A stretch of 64,000 bases of DNA from VXNE01 sp963665455. Its GTDB lineage: Bacteria; Pseudomonadota; Gammaproteobacteria; Pseudomonadales; Azotimanducaceae. The stretch lies in NCBI GenBank assembly GCA_963665455.1, contig OY762279.1, positions 5,270,001 through 5,334,000 of the forward strand, in the 5' to 3' direction. Of this stretch, positions 9,365-17,070 are shown piece after piece. A model generated the notes under the pieces. The model worked only from the letters and a program-made list of their open reading frames with translations, was not told where the DNA came from and did not search any database. The translations under genes were made by a program, and so were the position numbers. How positions within the stretch are numbered: position 1 is the first letter of the stretch; each line of letters starts with the position of its first letter.

Positions 9365-10499
9365 CGGCGTTCGTCCTCCCGCGCCGCTCGTCCATGAACG
9401 CGACGAACGCGTCGAACAGGTAGCGGCAGTCCTGGGGTCCCGGGCTCGCCTCGGGGTGGCCCTGGAAGCCGAAGGCGGGCTTGTCCGTCCGTCGAATGCC
9501 CTGCAACGTTCCGTCGAACAGGGAGACGTGGGTGGCCTCGACATGTTCCGGCAGGCTGGCCCCGTCCACCGCGAAGCCGTGGTTCTGGCTCGTGATCACG
9601 ACCTGGCCCGTGCGCAGGTCCCGCACGGGATGGTTGGCGCCGTGATGTCCATGCGGCATCTTGACCGTGCGCGCCCCGCTCGCGAGACCGAGCAACTGAT
9701 GCCCCAGGCAGATGCCGAACACCGGCACGTCCGCGTCCACGATCTCGCGGATGGCGGCGATGGCGTAGTCGCAGGGGTCCGGGTCGCCGGGGCCATTCGA
9801 CAGGAAGACGCCGTCGGGGCCGAGGGCGAGCACTTCCGCCGCCGGCGTGCGCGCGGGCACGAGGGTGACCCCACAGCCCCGGTCCGCGAGCAACCGCAGG
9901 ATGTTGCGCTTGACGCCGAAGTCGTAGGCGACCACCTGGTACTGCGTGGGTGGCGGCGCGGCGTAGCCCTCGTCGTCCACCCAGCCGCCTTCCCGCCAGA
10001 CCTCGCGGTCCTTGCGGCTCACGACCTCGGCTAGGTCCATGCCGGCCAGGCCCGGGAAGCCCCGAGCTTGTTCAATCGCGGCTTCTTCGGAGACGTCGGC
10101 ACCCGCCATGATGCAACCCCCGAGTGCGCCCTTCTCGCGAATGATGCGGGTCAGCCGCCGCGTGTCGATGTCGGCGATGGCGACCACGTTGCGGTCCTCT
10201 AGGAAGGCAGGAAGCGTCTGGGCCGCCCGCCAACTGCTCGTGCGAAGGGGCAGGTCCCGGATGACGAGGCCCTCCGCCCACACCGTGTCCGACTCGACAT
10301 CCTCCGGATTCGCGCCGGTGTTGCCGATGTGCGGGTAGGTGAGGGTGACGATCTGACGGGCGTACGAGGGATCGGTGAGGATCTCCTGATAGCCCGTCAT
10401 GGCGGTGTTGAAAACGACCTCGCCGACGGCAACTCCGGGCGACCCAATGGAGCTGCCGCGAAATACGCTACCGTCTTCCAGTGCGAGGATCGCGGTCAA
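9351..10499 (-). CDS. carA: Carbamoyl-phosphate synthase, small (glutaminase) subunit
   Basis: Class I glutamine amidotransferase subunit that hydrolyses glutamine and channels ammonia to CarB. The C-terminal GATase domain has the nucleophile loop GICLGHQLLGLASG and the downstream GFQGHPEASPGPQD with the catalytic His and Glu. I chose the TTG at 10499 because it gives TAILALEDGSVFRG, the family N-terminus, and 382 residues, and because AGGGA lies 8 bases upstream. No ATG fits. The start codon sits only 16 bases after a hairpin with a T-run. Normally dapB would lie just upstream; here an accessory block intervenes. Confidence 0.95.
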   Translation of the reverse strand: MTAILALEDGSVFRGSSIGSPGVAVGEVVFNTAMTGYQEILTDPSYARQIVTLTYPHIGNTGANPEDVESDTVWAEGLVIRDLPLRTSSWRAAQTLPAFLEDRNVVAIADIDTRRLTRIIREKGALGGCIMAGADVSEEAAIEQARGFPGLAGMDLAEVVSRKDREVWREGGWVDDEGYAAPPPTQYQVVAYDFGVKRNILRLLADRGCGVTLVPARTPAAEVLALGPDGVFLSNGPGDPDPCDYAIAAIREIVDADVPVFGICLGHQLLGLASGARTVKMPHGHHGANHPVRDLRTGQVVITSQNHGFAVDGASLPEHVEATHVSLFDGTLQGIRRTDKPAFGFQGHPEASPGPQDCRYLFDAFVAFMDERRGRTNADAPA

Positions 10500-10515
10500 T
10501 CCGTCATCCCTGTAC

Positions 10516-10545
10516 AAAAAAGCCGTCGGCCAGGCCCCGACGGCT
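10516..10545 (-). terminator. Hairpin plus T-run in the carA leader (terminator or attenuator)
   Basis: On the minus strand AGCCGTCGG (10545-10537) pairs perfectly with CCGACGGCT (10529-10521) across a 7-base loop. A run of six T residues overlaps the stem's last base (10521-10516). It lies between the HNH gene stop (10687) and the carA start (10499). It could end transcripts from the upstream defence-like operon or act as a 5' control element of carAB; both readings are inference. Confidence 0.6.
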
Positions 10546-10552
10546 GATTGGG

Positions 10553-10582
10553 ATTCTACGAAAAGGGGGGTGGGGACGGCAA
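10553..10582 (-). promoter_or_regulatory. carA: Candidate sigma-70 promoter for carAB
   Basis: TTGCCG (10582-10577) and TAGAAT (10558-10553) on the minus strand are separated by 18 bases. They lie upstream of carA and downstream of the HNH gene. The expected start point near 10546 would put the hairpin at 10545-10521 at the very 5' end of the carAB mRNA. Confidence 0.45.
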
Positions 10583-10686
10583 CTCCGGAGCGGGGACGAC
10601 GTGGCATGCCCGTGCCTATACATGGCCTTGTCGAAGCCCTCCCGGTCCCGAATGTGCGTGTCCGTCACTCGTGGTCAGTCGGACCT

Positions 10687-11460
10687 TCAGACCCACGACC
10701 TGTTCGGTTCATCCAAGATCGCCTCTGCCACCGAGCCGTAGAAGCTACGTGCGGTCGTGAAGAAGTCCGGCAGCTTGCCGGACTCGCCCGGCAGGAGTTC
10801 ACGCCGGGCTGCGGCACGGATCGTTCGAAGGTCCCCGCCATACTCGTGCCAGTCATCCTCCAACGCTCTCCAGCGGTCCGCGCGGGCACCCCGGAGTCGA
10901 GGAACGTTCAAGCCGAGCACGCTGATGGTCCGCTCGACCTGCGCCGCGTCCAACCCGACGGCCGCACACGCGGCGGGATCGGCTGCAATTTCACCGTCGC
11001 CGGAAACCTGAAACACCGGCGGTAGCGCCGGCAAGTTTCTCGGATCGAGAAAACGCCCATCCGAGGTGTCTCCCTTCGCCTGCCCGCAACTCCGGTGCGC
11101 CCTGACAGGTCGACGAAAGCGGGAAGTGTCCTCGCGGATATCCGGGTGATGTGGCTCCCGAGTCCCGCCCGCGCAACATGCAATCATGTTGATGTGATCG
11201 AGTGCTCTCTCCGCGCCGCCTCGCGCGGTGTCGGAGCGAGGGATCACGTGTTCTATCTCCTGGTCCCGCGCATGGAGTCCGATCTCGCAATACGCGCACA
11301 GCCCATGCTGGACGTCCGCGAGGGCCTGAGCCAACTCCCGCTTGGCAGCCGACGAGCCCCGGTGCGAACCGAAGCCCTGCCACGTCGCGGATTCCCCGTC
11401 GCACTCCTTGTACTCGGCCAACCCCGGCGTCGGCTCCTCCAACGCTCGGATCCGCTTCAC
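10687..11460 (-). CDS. HNH endonuclease, TIGR02646/PtuB-like
   Basis: A 257-residue predicted nuclease. Its core is LCAYCEIGL, EIEHVIPRS and HINMIACCAGGTRE, a zinc-finger HNH (His-Me) arrangement with paired Cys and the catalytic His. This architecture matches the TIGR02646-type HNH proteins that accompany AAA ATPases in Septu (PtuB) and in some retron systems. The ATG at 11460 overlaps the ATPase stop as ATGA, so the two are translated together. By analogy the nuclease would be unleashed by its ATPase partner during phage infection. The system-level assignment rests on gene pairing and motifs, not on a search. Confidence 0.75.
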   Translation of the reverse strand: MKRIRALEEPTPGLAEYKECDGESATWQGFGSHRGSSAAKRELAQALADVQHGLCAYCEIGLHARDQEIEHVIPRSDTARGGAERALDHINMIACCAGGTREPHHPDIREDTSRFRRPVRAHRSCGQAKGDTSDGRFLDPRNLPALPPVFQVSGDGEIAADPAACAAVGLDAAQVERTISVLGLNVPRLRGARADRWRALEDDWHEYGGDLRTIRAAARRELLPGESGKLPDFFTTARSFYGSVAEAILDEPNRSWV

Positions 11461-12692
11461 GGCTCGCCCATGTCCCGCAGCATCTTCCGTCGCCGAATTT
11501 CTAGGTCGGCACGATGGAGACCCGGATCTCGGTACGACAGTTCATCAAGCTGCCGCCGAAGCTCCTTCGCCTCCTCCGTCTCCCCCTTGTCGTCCCCAAT
11601 CAGTCGCATGTAGTCCTTGAGCCTTTCGCTGAAGGCGTTAGCCGGCCGTTTTTCGACACCCATGACGGAAAGAAGGACGTTGCCCGCTTCTGCTCCAAAA
11701 GTAGGGGCCGGGGGGTGGCCCGCGACCACACGACCGTCCTCGACCGCCAACTCCACGATGTGTTCGGGCTGGACGCTGGTGAGTACATGCGGACTGTGCG
11801 TGGAGACGACGAACTGCGCATTCGGGAAGGTGCGCCTCAGGTCCGTCAGAATGCGCTGCTGCCAGGCGGGGTGGAGGTGTAGCTCGATCTCGTCGATGAG
11901 GACGATGATGTCCCCATCCAGCGCATCGGCAGACTCCCGCTCAGGCCGGAACTCGGCCATGTGACGCGCGATGTCCGCCGCGAGCGCCAACACGCCACGG
12001 TACCCGTCGCTCAACTGCTCGAAGGCGAAGGTCGTCTCGGACCCAGCGTCGTTCTTCGTAACCACCAGCCGTGGCGGGTCGGACATGCCCACTCGGGGCT
12101 CGGACACTCCATGGAGCACTCGGCAAATTGCTTTACGAACGGCAGCGAGATCGTCCAATTCGACGTCCTCGCCCCGCTCGCGCTGGAGGCGTAGCTCCTC
12201 GTACTCCTTCGCATGAAACCACTCGAACAACTGTTCGTAGTCCGGCTTGGATCCGACTTCGCGACCCATCAGGCTAGAGACTACGGTGCGCTCAATGTCG
12301 TAAGACCGGGAAGCCAGCGGGTTCATGCCCCAGTCGAACTCCCAATCGCCCCGGTAACGATTGGTTGCGCGGGACTCCTCGTCGAAATCCATAGGCAGAC
12401 GGAACTTGGGGACATGAAGCGATTGAGTGCGAGCCTGCTGCCCCTCCTCCGCTGCGGACTCGACGCCTCGTAGCGTGATCCACGGATCGCCCGTGGCGCC
12501 GACCCTACGATCCAACGCGGCCCGGTGGTAGTCGCCGTCGGCCCCGATACCCAGCGCCATCGCCGTTGCCGTGAGAACGGTCGTCTTCCCGCATCCGTTC
12601 TCCCCGAAGAGGACCGTCAAGTGCGGATCCAAGGGCAACTCCAGCGACTCGATACCGCGGTAGTTGTTGATCGCTACGGACGCAAGCTTCAT
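11457..12692 (-). CDS. AAA/ABC-type ATPase, PtuA-like partner of the HNH nuclease
   Basis: A 411-residue SMC/ABC-class ATPase of the OLD/RecF-like type used in defence. Walker A is GENGCGKT (residues 30-37). A signature-like LSDGYRG and a Walker B region IIVLIDEIELHLHP follow, then the STHSPHVL switch segment. No TOPRIM nuclease domain is seen, which fits a sensor/regulator ATPase whose partner is the separate HNH protein. It is the first gene of a two-gene minus-strand operon. The family also covers non-defence ATPases, so the PtuA-like label is moderate confidence. Confidence 0.75.
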   Translation of the reverse strand: MKLASVAINNYRGIESLELPLDPHLTVLFGENGCGKTTVLTATAMALGIGADGDYHRAALDRRVGATGDPWITLRGVESAAEEGQQARTQSLHVPKFRLPMDFDEESRATNRYRGDWEFDWGMNPLASRSYDIERTVVSSLMGREVGSKPDYEQLFEWFHAKEYEELRLQRERGEDVELDDLAAVRKAICRVLHGVSEPRVGMSDPPRLVVTKNDAGSETTFAFEQLSDGYRGVLALAADIARHMAEFRPERESADALDGDIIVLIDEIELHLHPAWQQRILTDLRRTFPNAQFVVSTHSPHVLTSVQPEHIVELAVEDGRVVAGHPPAPTFGAEAGNVLLSVMGVEKRPANAFSERLKDYMRLIGDDKGETEEAKELRRQLDELSYRDPGLHRADLEIRRRKMLRDMGEP

Positions 12693-12881
12693 GGGGACTT
12701 CCGGTGCCTGTGCGACCGAGGACGGTTTAGATCCCCGACCGTCCCGCGCCGCACGCTCTACGCAACGCGCTGATTGTAAACCTCGTTCGAGAAGGCGGAC
12801 GATACGCGGGCTGGCCTGCGCGACTTGGAGAGCCTCGTCCGCGCGCTTGCGATCCCCGGGCTGCCCACCTAGGGTGCCGAC

Positions 12882-13973
12882 ATGAAGTCGCCTCCCCGGC
12901 CCACTGGTTGGTTAGTCGCCCTCGCTTTCACCGTCGCGGCACACGGCGGCGACGCCCCGTGTCCCGACCGGCCCCTCACCTACGGCTTCTACGCGTACTT
13001 CGAACCCGTGAGCTACAGCGCCGGACGCGACCCCGGGACGGCGGACTTCGACAACCATCTCGGATACGAAGCCGATCTCCTGACGGCGTTGGAGACCATG
13101 GCGGACGGTCCGACGTTCTCGCGGCGCGGGATGGCGTCTTGGGCCGAGGTGCCGCCGCCCATATGGCTGCGCTCCGCCGGCGAGCCGTTCGACGTGGTTG
13201 GGGGCGGCATCACGATCCTCCCGGCGCGCACGCGCGACGCTTCCGGGCGGGTGGCGGTGGCCTTCACGAATGGCCATATCGCCTTCCGCCAGTCGCTCCT
13301 GGTCCGGGCGGCCGACGCGGACCGCTTGGCGACGCATGCGGGCCTCCAGCACAGCGACACTGTGGGAGTGATCGCGGGCACCACCGGCGAGAGCCGCCTG
13401 CTGCAACTCGTCGGCTATGCCAGCGACGCGGGGACGCTCGCCGCGGGCACCCGGGCGATCTTGGCCGACGGAAGCGTGGTGGTCGCCGACGGCACGGCCG
13501 ATTTCTTCGTTACGGCCGCCGGGGCCGCGCCGGAGCTGGACGGTCGGCGGCGCTTGGACCACCCGGCCGCGGCCCTGCCGCAGGTGGTCTATCTGGACGA
13601 CGAGGGGGCACTCATCGCCGCCTTGCGCGAGGGCAGGATCGATGCCATCGCGCGCGGGGAGATCGGTAACCGGGGCGTGTCGCGCGACTACCCCGGCTTG
13701 GTGGTGGCCGCCCTCGATCCGCAAGTCGAATGGGGTGGTTTCACGGTAGATGCCGAGGACCACGCGCTCCTGGCGTGCCTGAACCGCCGCATCGACTACC
13801 TCACCGACAACCGACGCATCGGCTACGCGCAGTGGGACGAGGATCCAAGGGTCTTCCTGCGGCGGGCGTGGCGGTGGGAGCCGATCCACCCCGGACGAGA
13901 GCGGTTCCTCCGCGGCTGGCGCCTGGAACTGCTCGAGCAAGCGGTGGAGGGGCCACCCGCAACTTCGCAATAG
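12882..13973 (+). CDS. Periplasmic substrate-binding-protein-like protein
   Basis: A 363-residue exported protein. The N-terminus (KSPPRPTGW then VALAFTVAAHGGDA) reads as a signal peptide cleaved near residue 22. The body looks like a family 3 solute-binding protein (LGYEADLLTAL, FDVVGGGITILPAR, VGVIAGTTGE, LREGRIDAIARGE). No permease or ATPase gene lies nearby, so it may bind a ligand without being part of a transporter, or work as a cyclohexadienyl dehydratase-like enzyme, which shares this fold. The substrate cannot be told. It is divergent from the ATPase/HNH pair and 25 bp upstream of the glycosylase-like gene. Confidence 0.6.
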   Translation: MKSPPRPTGWLVALAFTVAAHGGDAPCPDRPLTYGFYAYFEPVSYSAGRDPGTADFDNHLGYEADLLTALETMADGPTFSRRGMASWAEVPPPIWLRSAGEPFDVVGGGITILPARTRDASGRVAVAFTNGHIAFRQSLLVRAADADRLATHAGLQHSDTVGVIAGTTGESRLLQLVGYASDAGTLAAGTRAILADGSVVVADGTADFFVTAAGAAPELDGRRRLDHPAAALPQVVYLDDEGALIAALREGRIDAIARGEIGNRGVSRDYPGLVVAALDPQVEWGGFTVDAEDHALLACLNRRIDYLTDNRRIGYAQWDEDPRVFLRRAWRWEPIHPGRERFLRGWRLELLEQAVEGPPATSQ

Positions 13974-13998
13974 GGTGCGACGGCGCGAGAATGGCGCC

Positions 13999-14427
13999 GT
14001 GCGCCTGTGGAGCCTGCATCCCCAATACCTCGATCCCAAGGGCCTCGTGGCGCTCTGGCGCGAAGCGCTGCTCGCGCAGGCGGTGTTGCGCGGCGCGACC
14101 AAGGGCTACCGCAACCATCCTCAGCTCAGGCGCTTCCGGGAAACGGTGGACCCGACCGCTCACATCGCCGAATACCTGCGGACGGTGCATGCGGAGTCCG
14201 TCGCGCGCGGCTACCGGTTCGATGCGTCGAAGATTGCGGACCTGCACGCGACCGGGCGTATCGAAGTCCCCGAGGGACAGATCGATTTCGAGTGGCGCCA
14301 CCTGTTGGCGAAGCTCGCGGCCCGTGCGCCGGGCCGGCACGACGCACTACAGGGGATCACGAATCCCACGCCGCACCCGCTCATGCGCGTCACGCCCGGC
14401 AACGTGGCGGATTGGGAACGCCCTTGA
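13999..14427 (+). CDS. Pyrimidine dimer DNA glycosylase/endonuclease V family protein
   Basis: A 142-residue protein starting with GTG at 13999 to give (M)RLWSLHPQYLDPKGL. This is the conserved N-terminus of the PF03013 family, homologues of T4 endonuclease V that excise UV-induced pyrimidine dimers. ALWREALLAQAVL, TKGYRNHPQLRRF and the C-terminal HPLMRVTPGNVADWE also fit. Many bacterial members have no tested activity, so repair function is inferred from family. An upstream in-frame start at 13975 would add eight Arg-rich residues and is less likely. Confidence 0.75.
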   Translation: MRLWSLHPQYLDPKGLVALWREALLAQAVLRGATKGYRNHPQLRRFRETVDPTAHIAEYLRTVHAESVARGYRFDASKIADLHATGRIEVPEGQIDFEWRHLLAKLAARAPGRHDALQGITNPTPHPLMRVTPGNVADWERP

Positions 14428-14460
14428 AGCGGGATCCTCCATCCCAACGTTCTCGATGAC

Positions 14461-14495
14461 TTGAAAGTGTGCCATCAATGACTTCAAATATGGCA
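14461..14495 (+). promoter_or_regulatory. Promoter with overlapping palindromes before the toxin-antitoxin pair
   Basis: TTGAAA (14461-14466) and TCAAAT (14484-14489) are spaced by 17 bases. Two dyads overlap them: TTGAA/TTCAA, and TGCCAT (14470-14475) with ATGGCA (14490-14495). Such palindromes over the promoter are typical operators for autorepression by ribbon-helix-helix antitoxin/toxin complexes. This is the AT-rich stretch directly upstream of the antitoxin gene. Confidence 0.45.
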
Positions 14496-14520
14496 GAACT
14501 TCGATGCCGAGTGCGCCAAC

Positions 14521-14760
14521 ATGCCTAGAAGCCTGCAGGTACGCAACCTCGATGACGAAATCGTCGTGCGGCTCAAGCGGCGAGCCGCCCGACACGGGCG
14601 CTCAATGGAGGCTGAGCATCGCGAGATTCTCCGCCAAGCGGTGTCCTCGGAGATCGAGCCGTCGTTTCAGGAACTCGCGGCCAGACTCCGGGAATTGACC
14701 CCATCCGTGGCGCAGACGCCTTCGGAAGTTCTACAGCGCGAGGGACGCGACGAGCGGTGA
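14521..14760 (+). CDS. FitA/VapB-type ribbon-helix-helix antitoxin
   Basis: A 79-residue protein. The first 40 residues (RSLQVRNLDDEIVVRLKRRA then HGRSMEAEHREILRQAV) match the FitA-like RHH DNA-binding domain: a beta strand followed by two helices. The C-terminal part would wrap the toxin. Its TGA overlaps the GTG of the PIN-domain gene (GTGA), the usual coupling of antitoxin and toxin. A palindromic promoter precedes it, consistent with autoregulation. Confidence 0.85.
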   Translation: MPRSLQVRNLDDEIVVRLKRRAARHGRSMEAEHREILRQAVSSEIEPSFQELAARLRELTPSVAQTPSEVLQREGRDER

Positions 14761-15224
14761 GCCGTCTCGTGGTCGATGCGAGCGTGGCGATCAAGTGGGT
14801 CGTGCGTGAACCCGACAGCGGTCTCGCCATGGCTTTGCTGGACGACTGTCGATTGGCGGCCCCGGATCTCTTGGTCCCGGAGTGCGCGAACATCCTCTGG
14901 AAGAAGGCGCGACGCGGCGAACTGGCAATGGAGCACGCCTTGGCTGCCGCACAACTCCTGGCGGGGGTCGATATCGAGCTGCTGCCGACCCGGCATCTTC
15001 TCGAAAGCGCGACCCGGCTGGCAATCGATCTCGACCACCCAGCGTACGATTGTCTGTATCTCGCCCTAGCCGTGGAACTGGGGGCACCTTTCGCGACCGC
15101 CGACGCACGATTACGTCGGCGCGTCGATCAACACGGCGACCCCAACGTCACCGGTACGTTGCTCTCATTGCGCGATGCCTTGGACACGCACCGCTCCACC
15201 CGCGGAGTACACGACGCGCCTTGA
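14757..15224 (+). CDS. PIN-domain ribonuclease toxin (VapC/FitB type)
   Basis: A 155-residue PIN-domain protein, predicted Mg-dependent RNase that cleaves tRNA or other RNAs when freed from its antitoxin. The acidic quartet is visible: Asp in LVVDASVAIKW, Glu in VPECANILW, Asp in YDCLYLALA and Asp in ATADARL. The GTG start overlaps the antitoxin stop. It lies in the accessory block between carA and dapB and is the most complete TA pair in the window. Confidence 0.88.
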   Translation: MSRLVVDASVAIKWVVREPDSGLAMALLDDCRLAAPDLLVPECANILWKKARRGELAMEHALAAAQLLAGVDIELLPTRHLLESATRLAIDLDHPAYDCLYLALAVELGAPFATADARLRRRVDQHGDPNVTGTLLSLRDALDTHRSTRGVHDAP

Positions 15225-15254
15225 CCTGTCAGCGCGGCTCGCCCCCCAGGGCCG

Positions 15255-15575
15255 TCAGTCCCCCGGAAGCCGGTACGGCACCTCCTTGGCGACGGCTTCG
15301 TCCACGGTCTCCGGCGCGATCAGCACGGTCGTCTTGATGGTGAGCACGCCCGCGCGGGCGATGGTCAGCGCGACCGCGGTGGCCGAGGCATCGTCCGGCA
15401 GGTCCACGATCATGTACGCGTCCCTATCGCCGAAGGCGTAGTAGAACGCCTCCATGGCCCCGCCCATCCCCTCGATGGCGTCGGTGAGCGCCGCGCGCCG
15501 GCTCACGCCTCCCACCTTGGCGAGGCCGTCTGCGCCTTCCCGCGTGTAGTTCGCCTCGAACAGATACTTGCCCAT
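15255..15575 (-). CDS. GYD-domain protein
   Basis: A 106-residue small protein starting MGKYLFEANYTREGADGL, with FYYAFGDRDAYMIVDLPDD and a C-terminal strand, as in the GYD family (PF08734) of ferredoxin-like fold proteins of unknown role. The ATG at 15575 was preferred over an in-frame start seven codons upstream because MGKYL is the family N-terminus. It converges on the toxin gene and is monocistronic. No substrate or partner is evident. Confidence 0.8.
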   Translation of the reverse strand: MGKYLFEANYTREGADGLAKVGGVSRRAALTDAIEGMGGAMEAFYYAFGDRDAYMIVDLPDDASATAVALTIARAGVLTIKTTVLIAPETVDEAVAKEVPYRLPGD

Positions 15576-15728
15576 CCTTCGCCGCTCCCGCTGCAACTGA
15601 AAACGCCGGGAGCTTATCAGAGCGTTGCTGGAGACTACCGCCGCCGCGGTCCGTTAGAACGTGGCCTGGCCGACGCGGCCCGGCCGACTTCCCTATACTG
15701 TCGCCACGATCCGTCCCCGAGGCGCACG

Positions 15729-16181
15729 ATGGCCGCATCCGAGACAGACGAACGCCCGCCGGCCGGCGGCATTTGGCAGACGGTCCGCCGGGACTGGCGC
15801 CGGCGTCCGTGGTGGATGAACCTGACTTGGTACTTCTGCCTCTACATGACGTTCATCTACATGCCCTACGACCTCTTCATCAAGCCCGTGGCGGAGGACC
15901 AGGAGGTCTGGTTCGGCTTCATGCTGGTGGGCTGGGCGGCCAAGGCGACGGAACCCCTGCATTGGGCCATCTACGCCGCCGGCGCATACGGCTTCTGGAA
16001 GATGAGCCGCTGGATGTGGCCGTGGGCAGCCGTGTATCTCGCGCAGGTGGTGATCGCCATGGGCATGTTCCCCGTGCTGAACGACATGGGCAGCCCGTGG
16101 ATGGGGCTGGTCGCCGCCGTCCTGTTCGCGGTGCCGATGGTTGCCCTGTGGCGCGCCCGGCAGCGGTTCCAGTCGGCCTGA
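15729..16181 (+). CDS. Conserved integral membrane protein
   Basis: A 150-residue protein with about four predicted TM segments (starting near NLTWYFCLYMTFIYM, WFGFMLVGWAAK, WAAVYLAQVVIAMGM and GLVAAVLFAVPMVAL). An N-terminal cytoplasmic, Arg-rich stretch precedes them. I do not recognise a named family. It ends 4 bp before the TauD/TfdA dioxygenase start, so the two are probably cotranscribed. Confidence 0.7.
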   Translation: MAASETDERPPAGGIWQTVRRDWRRRPWWMNLTWYFCLYMTFIYMPYDLFIKPVAEDQEVWFGFMLVGWAAKATEPLHWAIYAAGAYGFWKMSRWMWPWAAVYLAQVVIAMGMFPVLNDMGSPWMGLVAAVLFAVPMVALWRARQRFQSA

Positions 16182-16185
16182 GGTC

Positions 16186-17046
16186 ATGCAGGTCATCCCG
16201 TTCGAAAACGCCTCCTTCGGCGCCGACGTCCAGGATGTCGACGTCGCTACGGTGGACGACGCCGCGTTCTCGGAGATCCACGCCGCCTGGCTCGACCGAG
16301 CCGTGCTGCGCTTTCGCGATCAGCGTCTCGACCGGGAGGCCCTACAGTCCTTCAGCCGGCGCTTTGGCCCGCTGGAGTACGCGCCCTTCGGCAAGATCAC
16401 GCCCGAGGAACTCGCGAAGATCCGGCATCCGTACGTGACGGTGATCTCGAACATCGTCGAGAACGGCCGCCCCATTGGTGGATTGGGCGCGGCCGAGGCG
16501 AGGTGGCATACGGACATGTCCTATATCGAGCATCCGCCGACGGCCAGCATCCTGTACGCGGTCGAGGTGCCCCCGGCGGAGGGCGACACGCACTACTGCA
16601 ACATGCTCGGGGCGCTCGGCGCACTCCCACCGGACCTGGCGGCGCGGGCGCGGGGCGTCCGGGTGAAGCACGACGCGGCCCACGACAGCATCGGCAAGCT
16701 GCGGCGGGGCCACCGGGACGTGGACGACCCCCGGGACGCGCCCGGCGCCCATCACCCCATGGTGCTGCGTCACCCCGAAACGGGCCGCGACGCCCTGTAC
16801 CTGGGGCGGCGGCAGGACGCCTACGTCGAGGGACTATCCCTCGACGAGAGCGAGGCGTTGCTCGACGCGATCTGGCACCACGTCGCCCTGCCGAACGACA
16901 CCTGGACCCAGCAGTGGCGCGTGGGCGATCTCGTGATCTGGGACAACCGCAGCGTCATGCACCGGCGCGCGGCGTTTGATCCGAACTGCCGGCGGCTGAT
17001 GTTGCGTACCCAGGTGCGGCACCCGGAAGCTGCAACCGCAGCCTGA
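16186..17046 (+). CDS. TauD/TfdA-family Fe(II)/2-oxoglutarate dioxygenase
   Basis: A 286-residue oxygenase predicted to hydroxylate a small acidic substrate with 2-oxoglutarate and O2. The facial triad is seen as WHTDMSY (His108, Asp110) and a distal His in NRSVMHRRAAFD. The 2OG-binding Arg lies in CRRLMLRTQVRH. LEYAPFGKITPEELAKIRHP is typical of the TfdA/taurine group. The ATG at 16186 gives the standard N-terminus. The substrate is unknown: no sulfonate or phenoxyacetate genes are adjacent. It converges on dapB. Confidence 0.88.
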   Translation: MQVIPFENASFGADVQDVDVATVDDAAFSEIHAAWLDRAVLRFRDQRLDREALQSFSRRFGPLEYAPFGKITPEELAKIRHPYVTVISNIVENGRPIGGLGAAEARWHTDMSYIEHPPTASILYAVEVPPAEGDTHYCNMLGALGALPPDLAARARGVRVKHDAAHDSIGKLRRGHRDVDDPRDAPGAHHPMVLRHPETGRDALYLGRRQDAYVEGLSLDESEALLDAIWHHVALPNDTWTQQWRVGDLVIWDNRSVMHRRAAFDPNCRRLMLRTQVRHPEAATAA

Positions 17047-17070
17047 CACGCCGGAGGCGCCCTGGCGTCC

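Noticed and set aside
10687..12692. Retron containing the HNH/ATPase pair
   Set aside because: No reverse transcriptase gene or structured msr/msd region is within reach.
12693..12881. Possible short coding frame before the binding-protein-like gene
   Set aside because: About 30 open codons after a TAA, without start, RBS or homology.
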